Source of the DNA: a bacterium OL-1
Lineage (GTDB): Bacteria > Actinomycetota > Coriobacteriia > Coriobacteriales > Atopobiaceae
Direction of reading: 5' to 3'
Assembly (NCBI GenBank): GCA_000752675.2
Contig: LM994626.1
Span: 318,447-382,446 of the forward strand
Length of the DNA: 64,000 bases
In this document: piece after piece, positions 25,757-34,332 of the stretch
Layout of the letters: each line of letters starts with the position of its first letter
Position numbering within the stretch: position 1 is the first letter of the stretch
The notes under the pieces: model-generated
Seen by the model: the letters and a program-made list of their open reading frames with translations, nothing else
Databases searched by the model: none
Told to the model about the DNA's origin: nothing
Made by a program: the position numbers and the translations under genes

Positions 25757-27271
25757 CTACTTTGCGGCGCCGACCGTCTCCTTCTCCTCCTCCTTGAGCT
25801 CCTCCTCGATGTGCGAGTCAAGCTCGCCGTCCTTCTCGGCAAGCATCTTGGCCTTCTTGTCGACATCCATCATCGAGATGTTGTCCTCGTAGATTTTCTT
25901 GCCGGTGGGGTGCTCCTCGACCCAGATGCGGTCGCCCTCGGGCGCCCACTTCTCGGCGTACTTAGCCGTGCGGGCGCACAGGTGGTCGACGTCCTCCGGC
26001 GAGGTGTACTCCGTGGACTTGGCTTCTGCCTCGTGAACCATCTTGGGCAGAACCTGCGGGTTCTCGAGCATGGGGCAGGGGCGCAGCATGTTGTCGTTCC
26101 AGGGCCAGTTGGCGCGATACTCCTGGAAGATGGGCTGCTGCAGGCACTCCAGCCAGCTCTTCTCGTGAATGTTGGCGTTGGAGTAGTGAATGAAGACGCA
26201 GGGCTCCACGTCGCCGCGAGCGTTCACGTGGCAGAACACGCGACCGCCAGCGATGCAGCCACCCACGAACTCGCCGTCGTTCTGGAAGTCCATGGCCATG
26301 ATGGGCTTGCCGCCCTCGTAGTCGCGGATCTTGCGGATGCGGTCGATCATGTACTCGCGCTGCTCGATGGTGGGCATGAGGTCGGCGTTGGCGCCCTCGC
26401 CCACGGGCATATAGTGGAAGTACCACTGCCACAGCGCGCCGTGCTCAATGATGAAGTCGTAGTACTCGTCGGAGGTGACGTCCTCGACGTTGTTGCGCGT
26501 ATAGCAGGTAGAGATGCCAAAGGGCACGCCGTTCTCAGTCATGAGGTCCATGGCGCGAACAACCTCGTCGAACGAGCCGTCACCGCGGCGACCGTCGTTG
26601 GCGGTCTTGAAGCCCTCGAGCGACATCGAGAACACGATGTTGCCCAGGCGCTTGCAGTCGTCGCAGAGCTTCTGGTCGATGAGCGAGCCGTTGGTGAAGA
26701 GGCCAAAGATGCAGTCGTCGTGCTTCTCGGCAAGGCGGACGACGTCCTTCTTGCGCACCAGGGGCTCACCGCCGGTCATCATGAAGAAGTGCGTGCCCAG
26801 CGCCTTGGCCTCGGTGACCAGGCGATCCATGTCATCGAAGGAGAGGTTGAGGGAGTTGCCGTAGTCGGCGGCCCAGCAGCCGATGCAGTGCTTGTTGCAG
26901 GCACTCGTGGGGTCGAAGATGATGATCCAGGGCACGTTGCACTGGTACTTCTCGGCAGACTGGGTAGTCTCGCGCAGGCCGCGGAAGGCGGACTCGTAGG
27001 CGCCGTTCAGGACGGCGGTCTTCAAGATGTTGGGGTCAACGCGGTCCCTCACCAGCTCGATGAGGAAGTTCTCCCACTTGGAACCAGGGTAGAATGCCTT
27101 GCGCAGGGAGTTTGCCATGTCGGGCGCGGTGTCGGCGAGGAGCTTGCCGCCCATGTCCAGGAACTTGTTGATGGCCTCCTCGGGGTGATCGCTCCTGACG
27201 CCCTTGATGGCCTGGTCGATTGCGATGCTAAACGCCTTGCGCTCAGCTGCGTGCGCGATTTTCGACTGCAT
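25757..27271 (-). CDS. Radical SAM protein with C-terminal extension
   Basis: A 504-residue protein starting at the ATG at 27271 after AAAGGAAC. The CxxxCxxC cluster motif SACNKHCIGCW (about residues 118-128) binds the [4Fe-4S] cluster that cleaves S-adenosylmethionine, and MMTGGEPL (about 162) is the GGE motif contacting its amino group. The C-terminal half has more cysteines (GGCIAGG, VFCHVNARGDVEPCVF, LRPCPML), as in SPASM-type auxiliary clusters. The tail is highly charged and Glu/Lys-rich. An N-terminal domain of about 110 residues precedes the radical core. Substrate unknown; no peptide substrate gene is adjacent. A perfect palindrome sits in its promoter region. Confidence 0.85.
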   Translation of the reverse strand: MQSKIAHAAERKAFSIAIDQAIKGVRSDHPEEAINKFLDMGGKLLADTAPDMANSLRKAFYPGSKWENFLIELVRDRVDPNILKTAVLNGAYESAFRGLRETTQSAEKYQCNVPWIIIFDPTSACNKHCIGCWAADYGNSLNLSFDDMDRLVTEAKALGTHFFMMTGGEPLVRKKDVVRLAEKHDDCIFGLFTNGSLIDQKLCDDCKRLGNIVFSMSLEGFKTANDGRRGDGSFDEVVRAMDLMTENGVPFGISTCYTRNNVEDVTSDEYYDFIIEHGALWQWYFHYMPVGEGANADLMPTIEQREYMIDRIRKIRDYEGGKPIMAMDFQNDGEFVGGCIAGGRVFCHVNARGDVEPCVFIHYSNANIHEKSWLECLQQPIFQEYRANWPWNDNMLRPCPMLENPQVLPKMVHEAEAKSTEYTSPEDVDHLCARTAKYAEKWAPEGDRIWVEEHPTGKKIYEDNISMMDVDKKAKMLAEKDGELDSHIEEELKEEEKETVGAAK

Positions 27272-27340
27272 GGTTGTTCCTTTCGCCCAGTGGCGGTGGT
27301 CGAACTGCCTTCCACCGATTTTTCGCACCTTTGTATGGAC

Positions 27341-27357
27341 GGTCAAATATTTTGACC
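27341..27357. promoter_or_regulatory. Palindromic operator candidate before the radical SAM gene
   Basis: GGTCAAATATTTTGACC has perfect 7-bp arms around a TAT centre. It lies 70-86 bp upstream of the radical SAM start in the only AT-rich patch of the region (27318-27380), where a promoter would be expected. A dimeric regulator site is likely; the regulator is unknown. Confidence 0.45.
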
Positions 27358-27512
27358 CAGATTTGAAAAAAATCAACCCCGGATCGAGAAAGCCTGAAGA
27401 AGCGTTAACAAAAGGGGACGAGAAGGACAGGCGCAGCCGAGAGCAGCGGCGCTTCTCGGCGGGCGGCGGCAGGCGGCGGCAGGCGGCGCAAGGTTGTGTG
27501 TGCCCCCATCAA

Positions 27513-27645
27513 CGCCGCGGGATTTCGCCGGTTAGAGCGGTCTAACCGTTCGGAATCCGCGGCATTCTCGTCTTGCCGCCCATTCTCGCCGTTTAGGCAC
27601 CTCTAACCGTTCGGAAAAATCCTAACCGACGAAATCCGGCGGCAT
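27513..27645. repeat. Family C nested palindromes, tandem pair (27513 locus)
   Basis: Copy 1 (27513-27563) has outer arms GCCGCGG/CCGCGGC around an inner GGTTAGA...TCTAACC hairpin. Copy 2 (27586-27645) has GTTTAGG, TCTAACCGTTCGGA and TCCTAACCGACGAAATCC. The same words occur as a pair at 62106-62245. The rest of 27272-27800 contains the palindrome at 27341, a Gly/Arg-codon-like GC-rich stretch and TAGAATAAAAAAG near 27718, a possible -10 for the downstream operon. Confidence 0.7.
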
Positions 27646-27800
27646 CGCGGCGCCGGCCACGGCGGCAATTCTCGCCAAAAGCGCAATCTCCCCCGCCCCC
27701 GCAGCACCGCACCCGTCTAGAATAAAAAAGCTGCCGCCTCGCACCATCGCCCGCGGCGCCCAGGCATCCCCGCAAGTTCGCAAGGTCATTTGGAGGCATC

Positions 27801-29438
27801 GTGACCATCGTCGACATGCTGCGCAAGAACGCCGAGCTCTACCCCACCGAGGTCGCCCTCGTGGAGGTGAACCCACAGCGCCGCGAGAACCGCCACATCA
27901 CCTGGCGCGACTACGAGCTCGTCGAGACCACGGATGACGAGCCCTTTCGCCGCGAGATGACCTGGCAGGTCTTTGACGAGAAGGCCAACCGCTTTGCAAA
28001 CCTGCTGCTCTCGCGCGGCATCCGCAAGGACGACAAGGTCGCAGTCCTGCTCTACAACTGCATCGAGTGGCTCCCCATCTACTTTGGCGTGCTCAAGAGC
28101 GGCGCCACGGTGGTGCCGCTCAACTTCCGCTACTCCGCCGACGAGATCCGCTACTGCGTCGAGAAGTCCGACGCCGACATCCTGGTCTTTGGCCCCGAGT
28201 TCACCGGCCGCGTCGAAGAGATCGTGCCCCAGATCCAGAAGGGCCGCCTGCTCTTCTACGTGGGCGACGATTGTCCCACCTGGGCCGAGCCCTACCAGGA
28301 GCTCGTTGGCCTGTGCTCCTCGGCAGACCCCATGATCCCGCTCTCCGAGGACGAAGACGCGGCGGTCTACTTTAGCTCGGGCACCACAGGCTTCCCCAAG
28401 GCCATCCTGCACCACCACCAGAGCCTCACCCAGGCAGCCATCATGGAGCAGAAGCACCACGGCCAGACGCACGACGACGTCTTTCTCTGCATCCCGCCGC
28501 TCTACCACACCGGCGCCATCATGCACTGGATGGGGTCGCTCGCCGTGGGCGGGCGCGGCGTACTCCTGCGCGGCGTGAGCCCCAAGACCATCCTCGAGAC
28601 CGTCTCCAACGAGCGCTGCACCATCGTGTGGCTGCTCGTCCCCTGGGCGCAGGACATCCTTCTCGCCATCGAGCAGGGCACGGTCACGCTGGCCGACTAT
28701 CACCTCGACCAGTGGCGCCTCATGCACATTGGCGCCCAGCCCGTGCCCAAGAGCCTGGTGCGCCGCTGGCTCAAGGTCTTCCCCAACCAGCAGTACGACA
28801 CCAACTACGGCCTCTCGGAGTCGTGCGGCCCCGGTTGCGTCCACCTGGGCGTGGAGAACGTGGACCACGTGGGCGCCATTGGCGTTCCAGGCTACCAGTG
28901 GGAGTGCAAGATCGTGGACGAGAAGGGCGAGGAGGTCACGCCCGGCGAGGTTGGCGAGCTCTGCGTGAAGGGCCCGGGCCTCATGGAGTGCTACTACAAG
29001 GACCCTGCAGCCACGGCCGAGATCCTCATTGACGGCTGGCTGCACACGGGCGACATGGCGCGCCAGGACGAGGACGACTTCTACTGGCTGGTCGACCGAA
29101 AGAAGGACGTCATCGTGATGGGTGGCGAGAACCTCTACCCCGTGCAGATCGAGGACTTTCTCGCCTCCAACCCCGCCATCCAGGACGTGGCCGTCATTGG
29201 CCTGCCCGACGAGCGCCTGGGAGAGATACCCGCGGCAATCATCGAGCTCAAGCCCGGCTACGAGGACACCACCGAGGACGACATCAACGAGTTCTGCCTG
29301 GCGCTCCCCCGCTACAAGCGGCCGCGCAAGGTGATCTTTGCCGAGGTGCCGAGAAACCCCACGGGCAAGATCGAGAAGCCGCTCCTGCGCGAGAGGTACG
29401 GGGCGGCGCACCTGGTAGACCAGGAGAACAAGGCCTAG
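27801..29438 (+). CDS. Acyl-CoA synthetase (AMP-forming), adenylate-forming family
   Basis: A 545-residue ANL-superfamily enzyme. The P-loop-like YFSSGTTGFPKA (about 190-201), the NYGLSES motif (about 335), WLHTGDM (about 413) with the adenosine-binding Asp, and the C-terminal PRNPTGKIEKP (catalytic Lys, about 520) are intact. The start is GTG at 27801 after TTGGAGG. It leads an operon with iorA and iorB, so the likely substrates are aryl- or branched-chain carboxylates. It would either activate the acid or, running in reverse, recover ATP from the CoA ester made by IorAB. Substrate choice is inference from context. Confidence 0.88.
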   Translation: MTIVDMLRKNAELYPTEVALVEVNPQRRENRHITWRDYELVETTDDEPFRREMTWQVFDEKANRFANLLLSRGIRKDDKVAVLLYNCIEWLPIYFGVLKSGATVVPLNFRYSADEIRYCVEKSDADILVFGPEFTGRVEEIVPQIQKGRLLFYVGDDCPTWAEPYQELVGLCSSADPMIPLSEDEDAAVYFSSGTTGFPKAILHHHQSLTQAAIMEQKHHGQTHDDVFLCIPPLYHTGAIMHWMGSLAVGGRGVLLRGVSPKTILETVSNERCTIVWLLVPWAQDILLAIEQGTVTLADYHLDQWRLMHIGAQPVPKSLVRRWLKVFPNQQYDTNYGLSESCGPGCVHLGVENVDHVGAIGVPGYQWECKIVDEKGEEVTPGEVGELCVKGPGLMECYYKDPAATAEILIDGWLHTGDMARQDEDDFYWLVDRKKDVIVMGGENLYPVQIEDFLASNPAIQDVAVIGLPDERLGEIPAAIIELKPGYEDTTEDDINEFCLALPRYKRPRKVIFAEVPRNPTGKIEKPLLRERYGAAHLVDQENKA

Positions 29439-29492
29439 ACGGCCCACCGGAGAGGCAACACAGGCGGGCAGTCCGCCGGGAGAGGAGAGCGC

Positions 29493-31298
29493 ATGGGAAA
29501 GCAGCTACTGTCGGGCAACGAGGCCATCGCCGAGGGGGCGTGGTCGGCAGGTGCGGGCGTGGGAACGGGCTACCCCGGCACCCCCTCCACCGAGACCCTC
29601 GAGAACCTCGTGCAGCACGGTGACGTCTACTGCGAGTGGTCGCCCAACGAGAAGGTCGCCCTCGAGGTGGGCATTGGCTCTGCCATGGGCGGTGTGCGCA
29701 CGCTGGTCACCATGAAGCACGTTGGCCTGAACGTTGCGGCAGACCCCTTCATGAGTGTCACCAACACGGGCATCAACGCAGGCCTCGTGCTTCTCGTCGC
29801 CGACGACCCCTCCATGTACAGCTCCCAGAACGAGCAGGACACGAGGAACTACGCCGCGTTTGCCCGCGTGCCGTGCTTGGACCCGTCGGACTCCCAGGAG
29901 GCCTACGACTTCGCGCGCAAGGCGTTTGACATCTCCGAGCGCTTCGACGCGCCGGTCATTCTCCACGAGACCATGCGCATTGCCCACACGAGGACCATGG
30001 TCGAGTGCTCCCACGAGCGCGACCTTGATGCCGCCGCGCCCCGCGACTACCAGAGCCAGCCCAGCAAGTACGTGATGATGCCCGCCTACGCCGTGGCGCG
30101 CACCCGCGTGACCAACGAGCGCGAGGACGTCCTGGTTGAGTTTGCCGAGACGAGCGACCTCAACCGCGTCGAGATGCGCGACACCAAGGTTGGCATCATC
30201 GTCGCCGGCGCCCTCTACAACCACGTGCGCGAGGCGCTGCCCGAGGCCTCTACGCTCAAGCTGGGCCTCACCTGGCCGCTGCCGCCAAAGCTCCTTGCGA
30301 GCTTTGCGGCCTCGGTGGAGAAGGTCTACGTGGTGGAGGAGTCCTGCCGCTACTTCCGCGACCACGTGGCGGCGCTGGGCATTAAGCTCTCCGAGCCGCC
30401 TGCGGCGCCGCTCCCCCGCTCCGGTGAGATTTTCCCTGCCGACATCCAGCGGAGCTTTGGCGTTGCCACGCCCGCGCATCTCGAGGCCGCGAAGGACCTT
30501 CCTCCTCGCCCGCCCGCGTTCTGCGCCGGCTGCCCGCACCGCCTGGTCTTTAACGAGCTGCGCCGCATGAAGGCCATCGTGACCGGTGACATTGGCTGCT
30601 ACACGCTGGGAGCCGTCGCGCCCTTCCGCGCCGTCGACTCGGTGATCGACATGGGCGCCTCTCTCAGCATGAGCCACGGTATGGAGCTTGCCGGCATCCC
30701 CGAGCGCACCAAGCGCCCCGTGATTGGCGTCATTGGCGACTCCACCTTTGCGCACTCCGGCATCACGTCGCTTCTCGGCACCGCCTACAACGGGGGCAAG
30801 GGCACGCTGCTCATCCTGGACAACCGCACAACAGCCATGACTGGCACGCAGGGCAACCCCGTGAACGGCCTTACCCTCTCCGAGCAGGGCGCGCGCATCA
30901 GCCCGCTGCTGGACGCAGACGAGAAGCCCTCGGTTCTCGACCGCCCGGCGGGGCGGCCGCTCGACCTGCCCGCACTCTGCCGCGCCATTGGCGTCGACGA
31001 GGTCATCGAGGCCGACGCGCAGGATTTGAAGGCCGTGCGCGCGGCGCTCAAGGAGGCTGTCTCTCACGAAGACCTGCTCTCGGTGGTCATCTTCCGCTCG
31101 CCGTGCCGACTGGTTGACCGCACGCACAAGCCCGCGCCCGTCATCCGCGACTGCCGCCGCTGCGGCACCTGCGTCCAGATTGGCTGCCCGACGCTTGGCA
31201 AGGACGAGACAAACTACGCCATCATAGACCCCACGCAGTGCGTGGGCTGCGGCCAGTGCGAGCAGGTGTGCCCGTTTGGGTGCATCAAGTCCGAGTAG
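29493..31298 (+). CDS. iorA: Indolepyruvate:ferredoxin oxidoreductase, alpha subunit
   Basis: A 601-residue subunit that binds thiamine diphosphate and converts aryl-pyruvates plus CoA to aryl-acetyl-CoA, CO2 and reduced ferredoxin. N-terminal LLSGNEAIAEGAWSAGAGVG and GTGYPGTPSTE are the pyrimidine-binding domain. CAGCPHR (about 346) and GDSTFAHSGI (about 416) belong to the diphosphate-binding domain. Two ferredoxin-type motifs, CRRCGTCVQIGCP and CVGCGQCEQVCPFGC, close the C-terminus. Start: ATG at 29493 after GGAGAGGAG. It is in an operon between an acyl-CoA synthetase gene and iorB. Confidence 0.95.
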   Translation: MGKQLLSGNEAIAEGAWSAGAGVGTGYPGTPSTETLENLVQHGDVYCEWSPNEKVALEVGIGSAMGGVRTLVTMKHVGLNVAADPFMSVTNTGINAGLVLLVADDPSMYSSQNEQDTRNYAAFARVPCLDPSDSQEAYDFARKAFDISERFDAPVILHETMRIAHTRTMVECSHERDLDAAAPRDYQSQPSKYVMMPAYAVARTRVTNEREDVLVEFAETSDLNRVEMRDTKVGIIVAGALYNHVREALPEASTLKLGLTWPLPPKLLASFAASVEKVYVVEESCRYFRDHVAALGIKLSEPPAAPLPRSGEIFPADIQRSFGVATPAHLEAAKDLPPRPPAFCAGCPHRLVFNELRRMKAIVTGDIGCYTLGAVAPFRAVDSVIDMGASLSMSHGMELAGIPERTKRPVIGVIGDSTFAHSGITSLLGTAYNGGKGTLLILDNRTTAMTGTQGNPVNGLTLSEQGARISPLLDADEKPSVLDRPAGRPLDLPALCRAIGVDEVIEADAQDLKAVRAALKEAVSHEDLLSVVIFRSPCRLVDRTHKPAPVIRDCRRCGTCVQIGCPTLGKDETNYAIIDPTQCVGCGQCEQVCPFGCIKSE

Positions 31299-31328
31299 CC
31301 CGGCCCAGAGCAAGGGAGGTAGACACAC

Positions 31329-31967
31329 ATGCCACACGCAACAGCATCCGCGGCCAGCTCGACCGTCCACATGGGCGAGCGCGTGCATCTTGATCACACC
31401 ATGACCGTCCTTCTCGTAGGCGTTGGCGGACAGGGCACAATCCTTGCCGGCAACATCCTTGCCATGACCGCCTCGGAGGCGGGCCTCGACGTGAAGGTCT
31501 CCGAGATCCACGGCATGAGCCAGCGAGGCGGCTCTGTCTCGACCATCATCCGCATGGGCGAGCACGTTGACTCCATGGTCTGCGACCCGGGCACGGCCGA
31601 CGTGCTCGTAGCGTTCGAGGCCATCGAGGCCCTGCGCAACCAGCAGTTCCTCAAGGAGGGCGGGCGCCTCTTTGTGAACGACGAAACCATCGTTCCTGTG
31701 CCCGTGAACATTGGCAACGCCCAGATGCCGCGGCGGATTGGCGCACGCCTGGACGAGATTGGCGCCGTGCGCATTGACGCCGGCGAGATTGCCCGCGGCG
31801 TGGGGAGCCCTCGCTCGACAAACGTGGTGCTGGTGGGCGCGCTCTCGACGGCGCTCCCCTTTGCCGTCGACGAGTGGCGCGACGCCATCAGCCGTCGTGT
31901 GCCGCCCAAGACGGTCGAGGCGAACCTCGCCGCGTTCGACGCCGGTCGCAAGGCGGCCGAACGGTAG
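31329..31967 (+). CDS. iorB: Indolepyruvate:ferredoxin oxidoreductase, beta subunit
   Basis: A 212-residue gamma-domain-type subunit that completes the IorAB heterodimer. VLLVGVGGQGTILAGNILA (about residues 27-45) and the EIHGMSQRGGSVSTIIR segment (about 58-74) are the family signatures. About 24 extra residues precede the usual start; the ATG at 31329 has AAGGGAGG upstream and is preferred, though the ATG at 31404 begins the conserved core. Together with IorA it links amino acid fermentation (Trp, Phe, Tyr after transamination) to ferredoxin reduction. Confidence 0.93.
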   Translation: MPHATASAASSTVHMGERVHLDHTMTVLLVGVGGQGTILAGNILAMTASEAGLDVKVSEIHGMSQRGGSVSTIIRMGEHVDSMVCDPGTADVLVAFEAIEALRNQQFLKEGGRLFVNDETIVPVPVNIGNAQMPRRIGARLDEIGAVRIDAGEIARGVGSPRSTNVVLVGALSTALPFAVDEWRDAISRRVPPKTVEANLAAFDAGRKAAER

Positions 31968-31999
31968 GTCGCGGGGTTACGTAGCCACTACGCCTGCAG

Positions 32000-32033
32000 G
32001 CGCCCGGGTCAGTCGCTGGCCCGGGCGCTTTTC
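32000..32033 (+). terminator. Intrinsic terminator of the acyl-CoA synthetase-iorAB operon
   Basis: GCGCCCGGG (32000-32008) pairs with CCCGGGCGC (32020-32028) and is followed by TTTTC. Confidence 0.85.
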
Positions 32034-32135
32034 TCGTTGCGCTTGGCGCGGGCTCCTTCTCGCCGGGCCTTCCCGCGCCCGCAGTTCTCGCTTGCCTCTC
32101 TTCTCGCGCCCCCCTCTCGTCCCTCTCGCCCCCCG

Positions 32136-32236
32136 AAACCTGCGGCTTAATAGCAGTCCCGAAAAAAGCCATAAGCTAGCTACCTGCGGATTTGCTCTGC
32201 GACGTACGCAGCAAAGTGCTATTAACCCGCAGGTTT
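32136..32236 (+). repeat. Family D 100-bp element, copy 1
   Basis: Outer arms AAACCTGCGGCTTAATAGCA (32136-32155) and the complement of AAACCTGCGGGTTAATAGCA (32217-32236) bracket an internal CTACCTGCGG and a CTGCG/CGCAG hairpin. The same layout recurs in reverse at 62334-62433. It lies between iorB and the deacetylase gene; the rest of 32034-32471 shows a C-rich stretch and no gene. Confidence 0.85.
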
Positions 32237-32471
32237 GTTGCGAGGGCCATCCGTCCACCTTGCAGCAGCCGGAAACGGTTACCTCGAACAACCTCCCTGC
32301 AAAAGAGTGAACCAACCTTCCGTTTCGCAGGTCAAATCATCAGATAGTTTCATGCGGCTTACATCTGCGCATGGCATTTGGTTGTTTTCAGCCTACGATG
32401 GTGGTGCGACGACGCTGCGGGAAGCAGAGCGACGCCGTCGCCGCTTTGCGGCAATTCGGGGGGATGCGCAC

Positions 32472-33374
32472 ATGCCAGAGCACTTCAAACGTAACGGAAC
32501 GCCACGTCAAGACGGCAGCAGCGGCCATGTGCAGGGCATCCCGCGCGGAAAATCTGCTCTCGTCCTGGTCGCGGGCGTTCTGCTCGCCGCCTTCCTGGGG
32601 CTCGCAGCCGTCCAAGCGCTGGGCGGGTCCGGCTCGACCTCAAATGGCAGCGCCAGCTCAGCCACACCTGCCGCCGCATCCGACCCCCGTGCGGCGGAGC
32701 TTGCCCTTGACCCAAACGCCCAGACGGACTGGAGCTTCAAGAACAACGGAGAGAAGATCGTCTACCTCACCTTTGATGACGGCCCCTCCAAGAACACCCA
32801 GCGCGTGCTCGACATCCTCGACCAGTACGGCGCCAAGGCGACGTTCTTCGTGGTGGGACACGACCCCGACTACTACGACATGATCAAGAAGGCCTATGAC
32901 GATGGCAACACCATCGGCCTCCACTCCTACACCCACGACTACGCCAAGGTCTACGCATCTGAGGATGCCTACTTCGACGACCTCGACCAGATTGCCCAGG
33001 TGGTTCAAGACCAGATTGGCTACGTCCCCTACCTCGTGCGCTTCCCCGGCGGCTCGTCAAACACCATCTCGGAGAAGTACTGCACGGGCATCATGGACGC
33101 ACTTGTGAACGACGTGCAGGCGCGCGGCTACCAGTACTACGACTGGAACGCCTCGAGCGGCGACGGCGCGGTCTGCACCACCGAGCAGATCGTCGAGAAC
33201 TCCTGCGCCTACGACGACTACCCCAACATCATCCTGCTCTGCCACGACGCCGCAACCAAGGACACCACCGTCGAGGCCCTGCCCAAGATCATCGAGCACT
33301 ACCAGGCGCTGGGCTACCAGTTCAAGGCCATCGACCGCAGCACGATGGTGCCGCACCACAAGGTGGCCAACTAG
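32472..33374 (+). CDS. Membrane-anchored polysaccharide deacetylase (NodB fold)
   Basis: A 300-residue protein with a short cytoplasmic N-terminus, one transmembrane/signal helix (about residues 28-48) and a Ser/Ala-rich linker, then a NodB domain. The catalytic motifs are present: YLTFDDGPS (motif 1, base and metal Asp), HSYTHDY (motif 2, metal His pair), and RFPGGSSN (motif 3). The C-terminal LLCHDAATKDTT supplies the last catalytic His. It probably de-N-acetylates peptidoglycan or a surface glycan outside the membrane. ATG at 32472, preceded by GGGGGG, is chosen; an upstream in-frame extension lacks a ribosome binding site. Confidence 0.9.
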   Translation: MPEHFKRNGTPRQDGSSGHVQGIPRGKSALVLVAGVLLAAFLGLAAVQALGGSGSTSNGSASSATPAAASDPRAAELALDPNAQTDWSFKNNGEKIVYLTFDDGPSKNTQRVLDILDQYGAKATFFVVGHDPDYYDMIKKAYDDGNTIGLHSYTHDYAKVYASEDAYFDDLDQIAQVVQDQIGYVPYLVRFPGGSSNTISEKYCTGIMDALVNDVQARGYQYYDWNASSGDGAVCTTEQIVENSCAYDDYPNIILLCHDAATKDTTVEALPKIIEHYQALGYQFKAIDRSTMVPHHKVAN

Positions 33375-33377
33375 CCG

Positions 33378-33399
33378 CCGGGGTCGACGTCAGCCCCGG
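33378..33399. terminator. Possible bidirectional terminator between convergent genes
   Basis: CCGGGG (33378-33383) pairs with CCCCGG (33394-33399) between the stops of the deacetylase and cysteine synthase-like genes. There is no T-run, so support is modest. Confidence 0.4.
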
Positions 33400-33403
33400 A
33401 CTC

Positions 33404-34330
33404 CTACGCGTATAGCCCCTTCGAGAAGTATCGGTCGCCGCGGTCGGGAAAGACCGTCACGATGGTGGCGCGCTCGCCCTTCTCGGCAAGGCGGCCTGCA
33501 AGTGTGAGGCTCGCGGAGAGCGCCGCGCCCGAGGACGAGCCCGCAAAGATTCCCTCCGCCCGCGCGATGAGCCGCGACGCCGAGAAGGCCTCGTTGTCCG
33601 TCACCTTGATGACCTGGTCCACCAGCGACATGTCCATGGTCTTGGCCACAAAGTCGTTACCGATTCCCTCGATATCGTAGTCGCCGTGCTCGCCACCACC
33701 CATGGTCGAGCCCACTGGGTCCGCAAGGACGCCCACGATCCCAGGGTTCTGCTCCTTGAGATAGCGCGCCACGCCCGTGTACGTGCCACCGGAGCCAGCC
33801 CCCGCAACAAAGTAGTCAACGCTGCCACCCAGGTCGCGCCAGATCTCCGGACCGGTAGTCTCGTAGTGAGCCTGCGGGTTGGCCGCGTTCTCGAACTGAC
33901 GAAGCGCAATCGAGTTGGGAATCTGGCCGAGAAGCTCCTCTGCCTTGGCCGCAGCGCCCAGCATGCCGTCCTCGCGCGGCGTGTTCACGATGCGTGCTCC
34001 CAGAGCGCGCATGAGCGTCTGCTTCTCCTCGGAGAACTTCTCCGGCACCACGAAGACCACGTTATAGCCACGGCCGATAGCCGCAAAGGCAATGCCCAGT
34101 CCCATGTTGCCCGCCGTACCCTCGACGATGGTAGAGCCGGGCTTGAGCAGGCCCTTCTCCTCCGCCGCACGCACCATGTAGAGGCCGGTGCGGTCCTTCA
34201 CGGAACCCGCGGGGTTCCACAGCTCCAGCTTGGCAAAGATGTCCACGCCCTCGGACGCGCCCACGTTGTTGAGCTTGAGCAGCGGCGTGTTCCCCACGAG
34301 CTCCTCGGCAGAGTCATAGTAGTGACGCAT
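33404..34330 (-). CDS. mccA: Cystathionine beta-synthase/cysteine synthase-like PLP enzyme
   Basis: A 308-residue fold-type II PLP enzyme. NPAGSVKDR (about residues 39-47) contains the Schiff-base lysine, and GAGSGGTYTG binds the PLP phosphate. The substrate loop reads EGTAGNMGLG rather than the PTSGNTG of plain cysteine synthases, which is closer to MccA-type O-acetylserine-dependent cystathionine synthases. Start: ATG at 34330, two bases after the mccB-like gene. The tight pair would run reverse transsulfuration from homocysteine to cysteine. A plain cysteine synthase (CysK) role is the alternative. Confidence 0.82.
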   Translation of the reverse strand: MRHYYDSAEELVGNTPLLKLNNVGASEGVDIFAKLELWNPAGSVKDRTGLYMVRAAEEKGLLKPGSTIVEGTAGNMGLGIAFAAIGRGYNVVFVVPEKFSEEKQTLMRALGARIVNTPREDGMLGAAAKAEELLGQIPNSIALRQFENAANPQAHYETTGPEIWRDLGGSVDYFVAGAGSGGTYTGVARYLKEQNPGIVGVLADPVGSTMGGGEHGDYDIEGIGNDFVAKTMDMSLVDQVIKVTDNEAFSASRLIARAEGIFAGSSSGAALSASLTLAGRLAEKGERATIVTVFPDRGDRYFSKGLYA

Positions 34331-34332
34331 GG

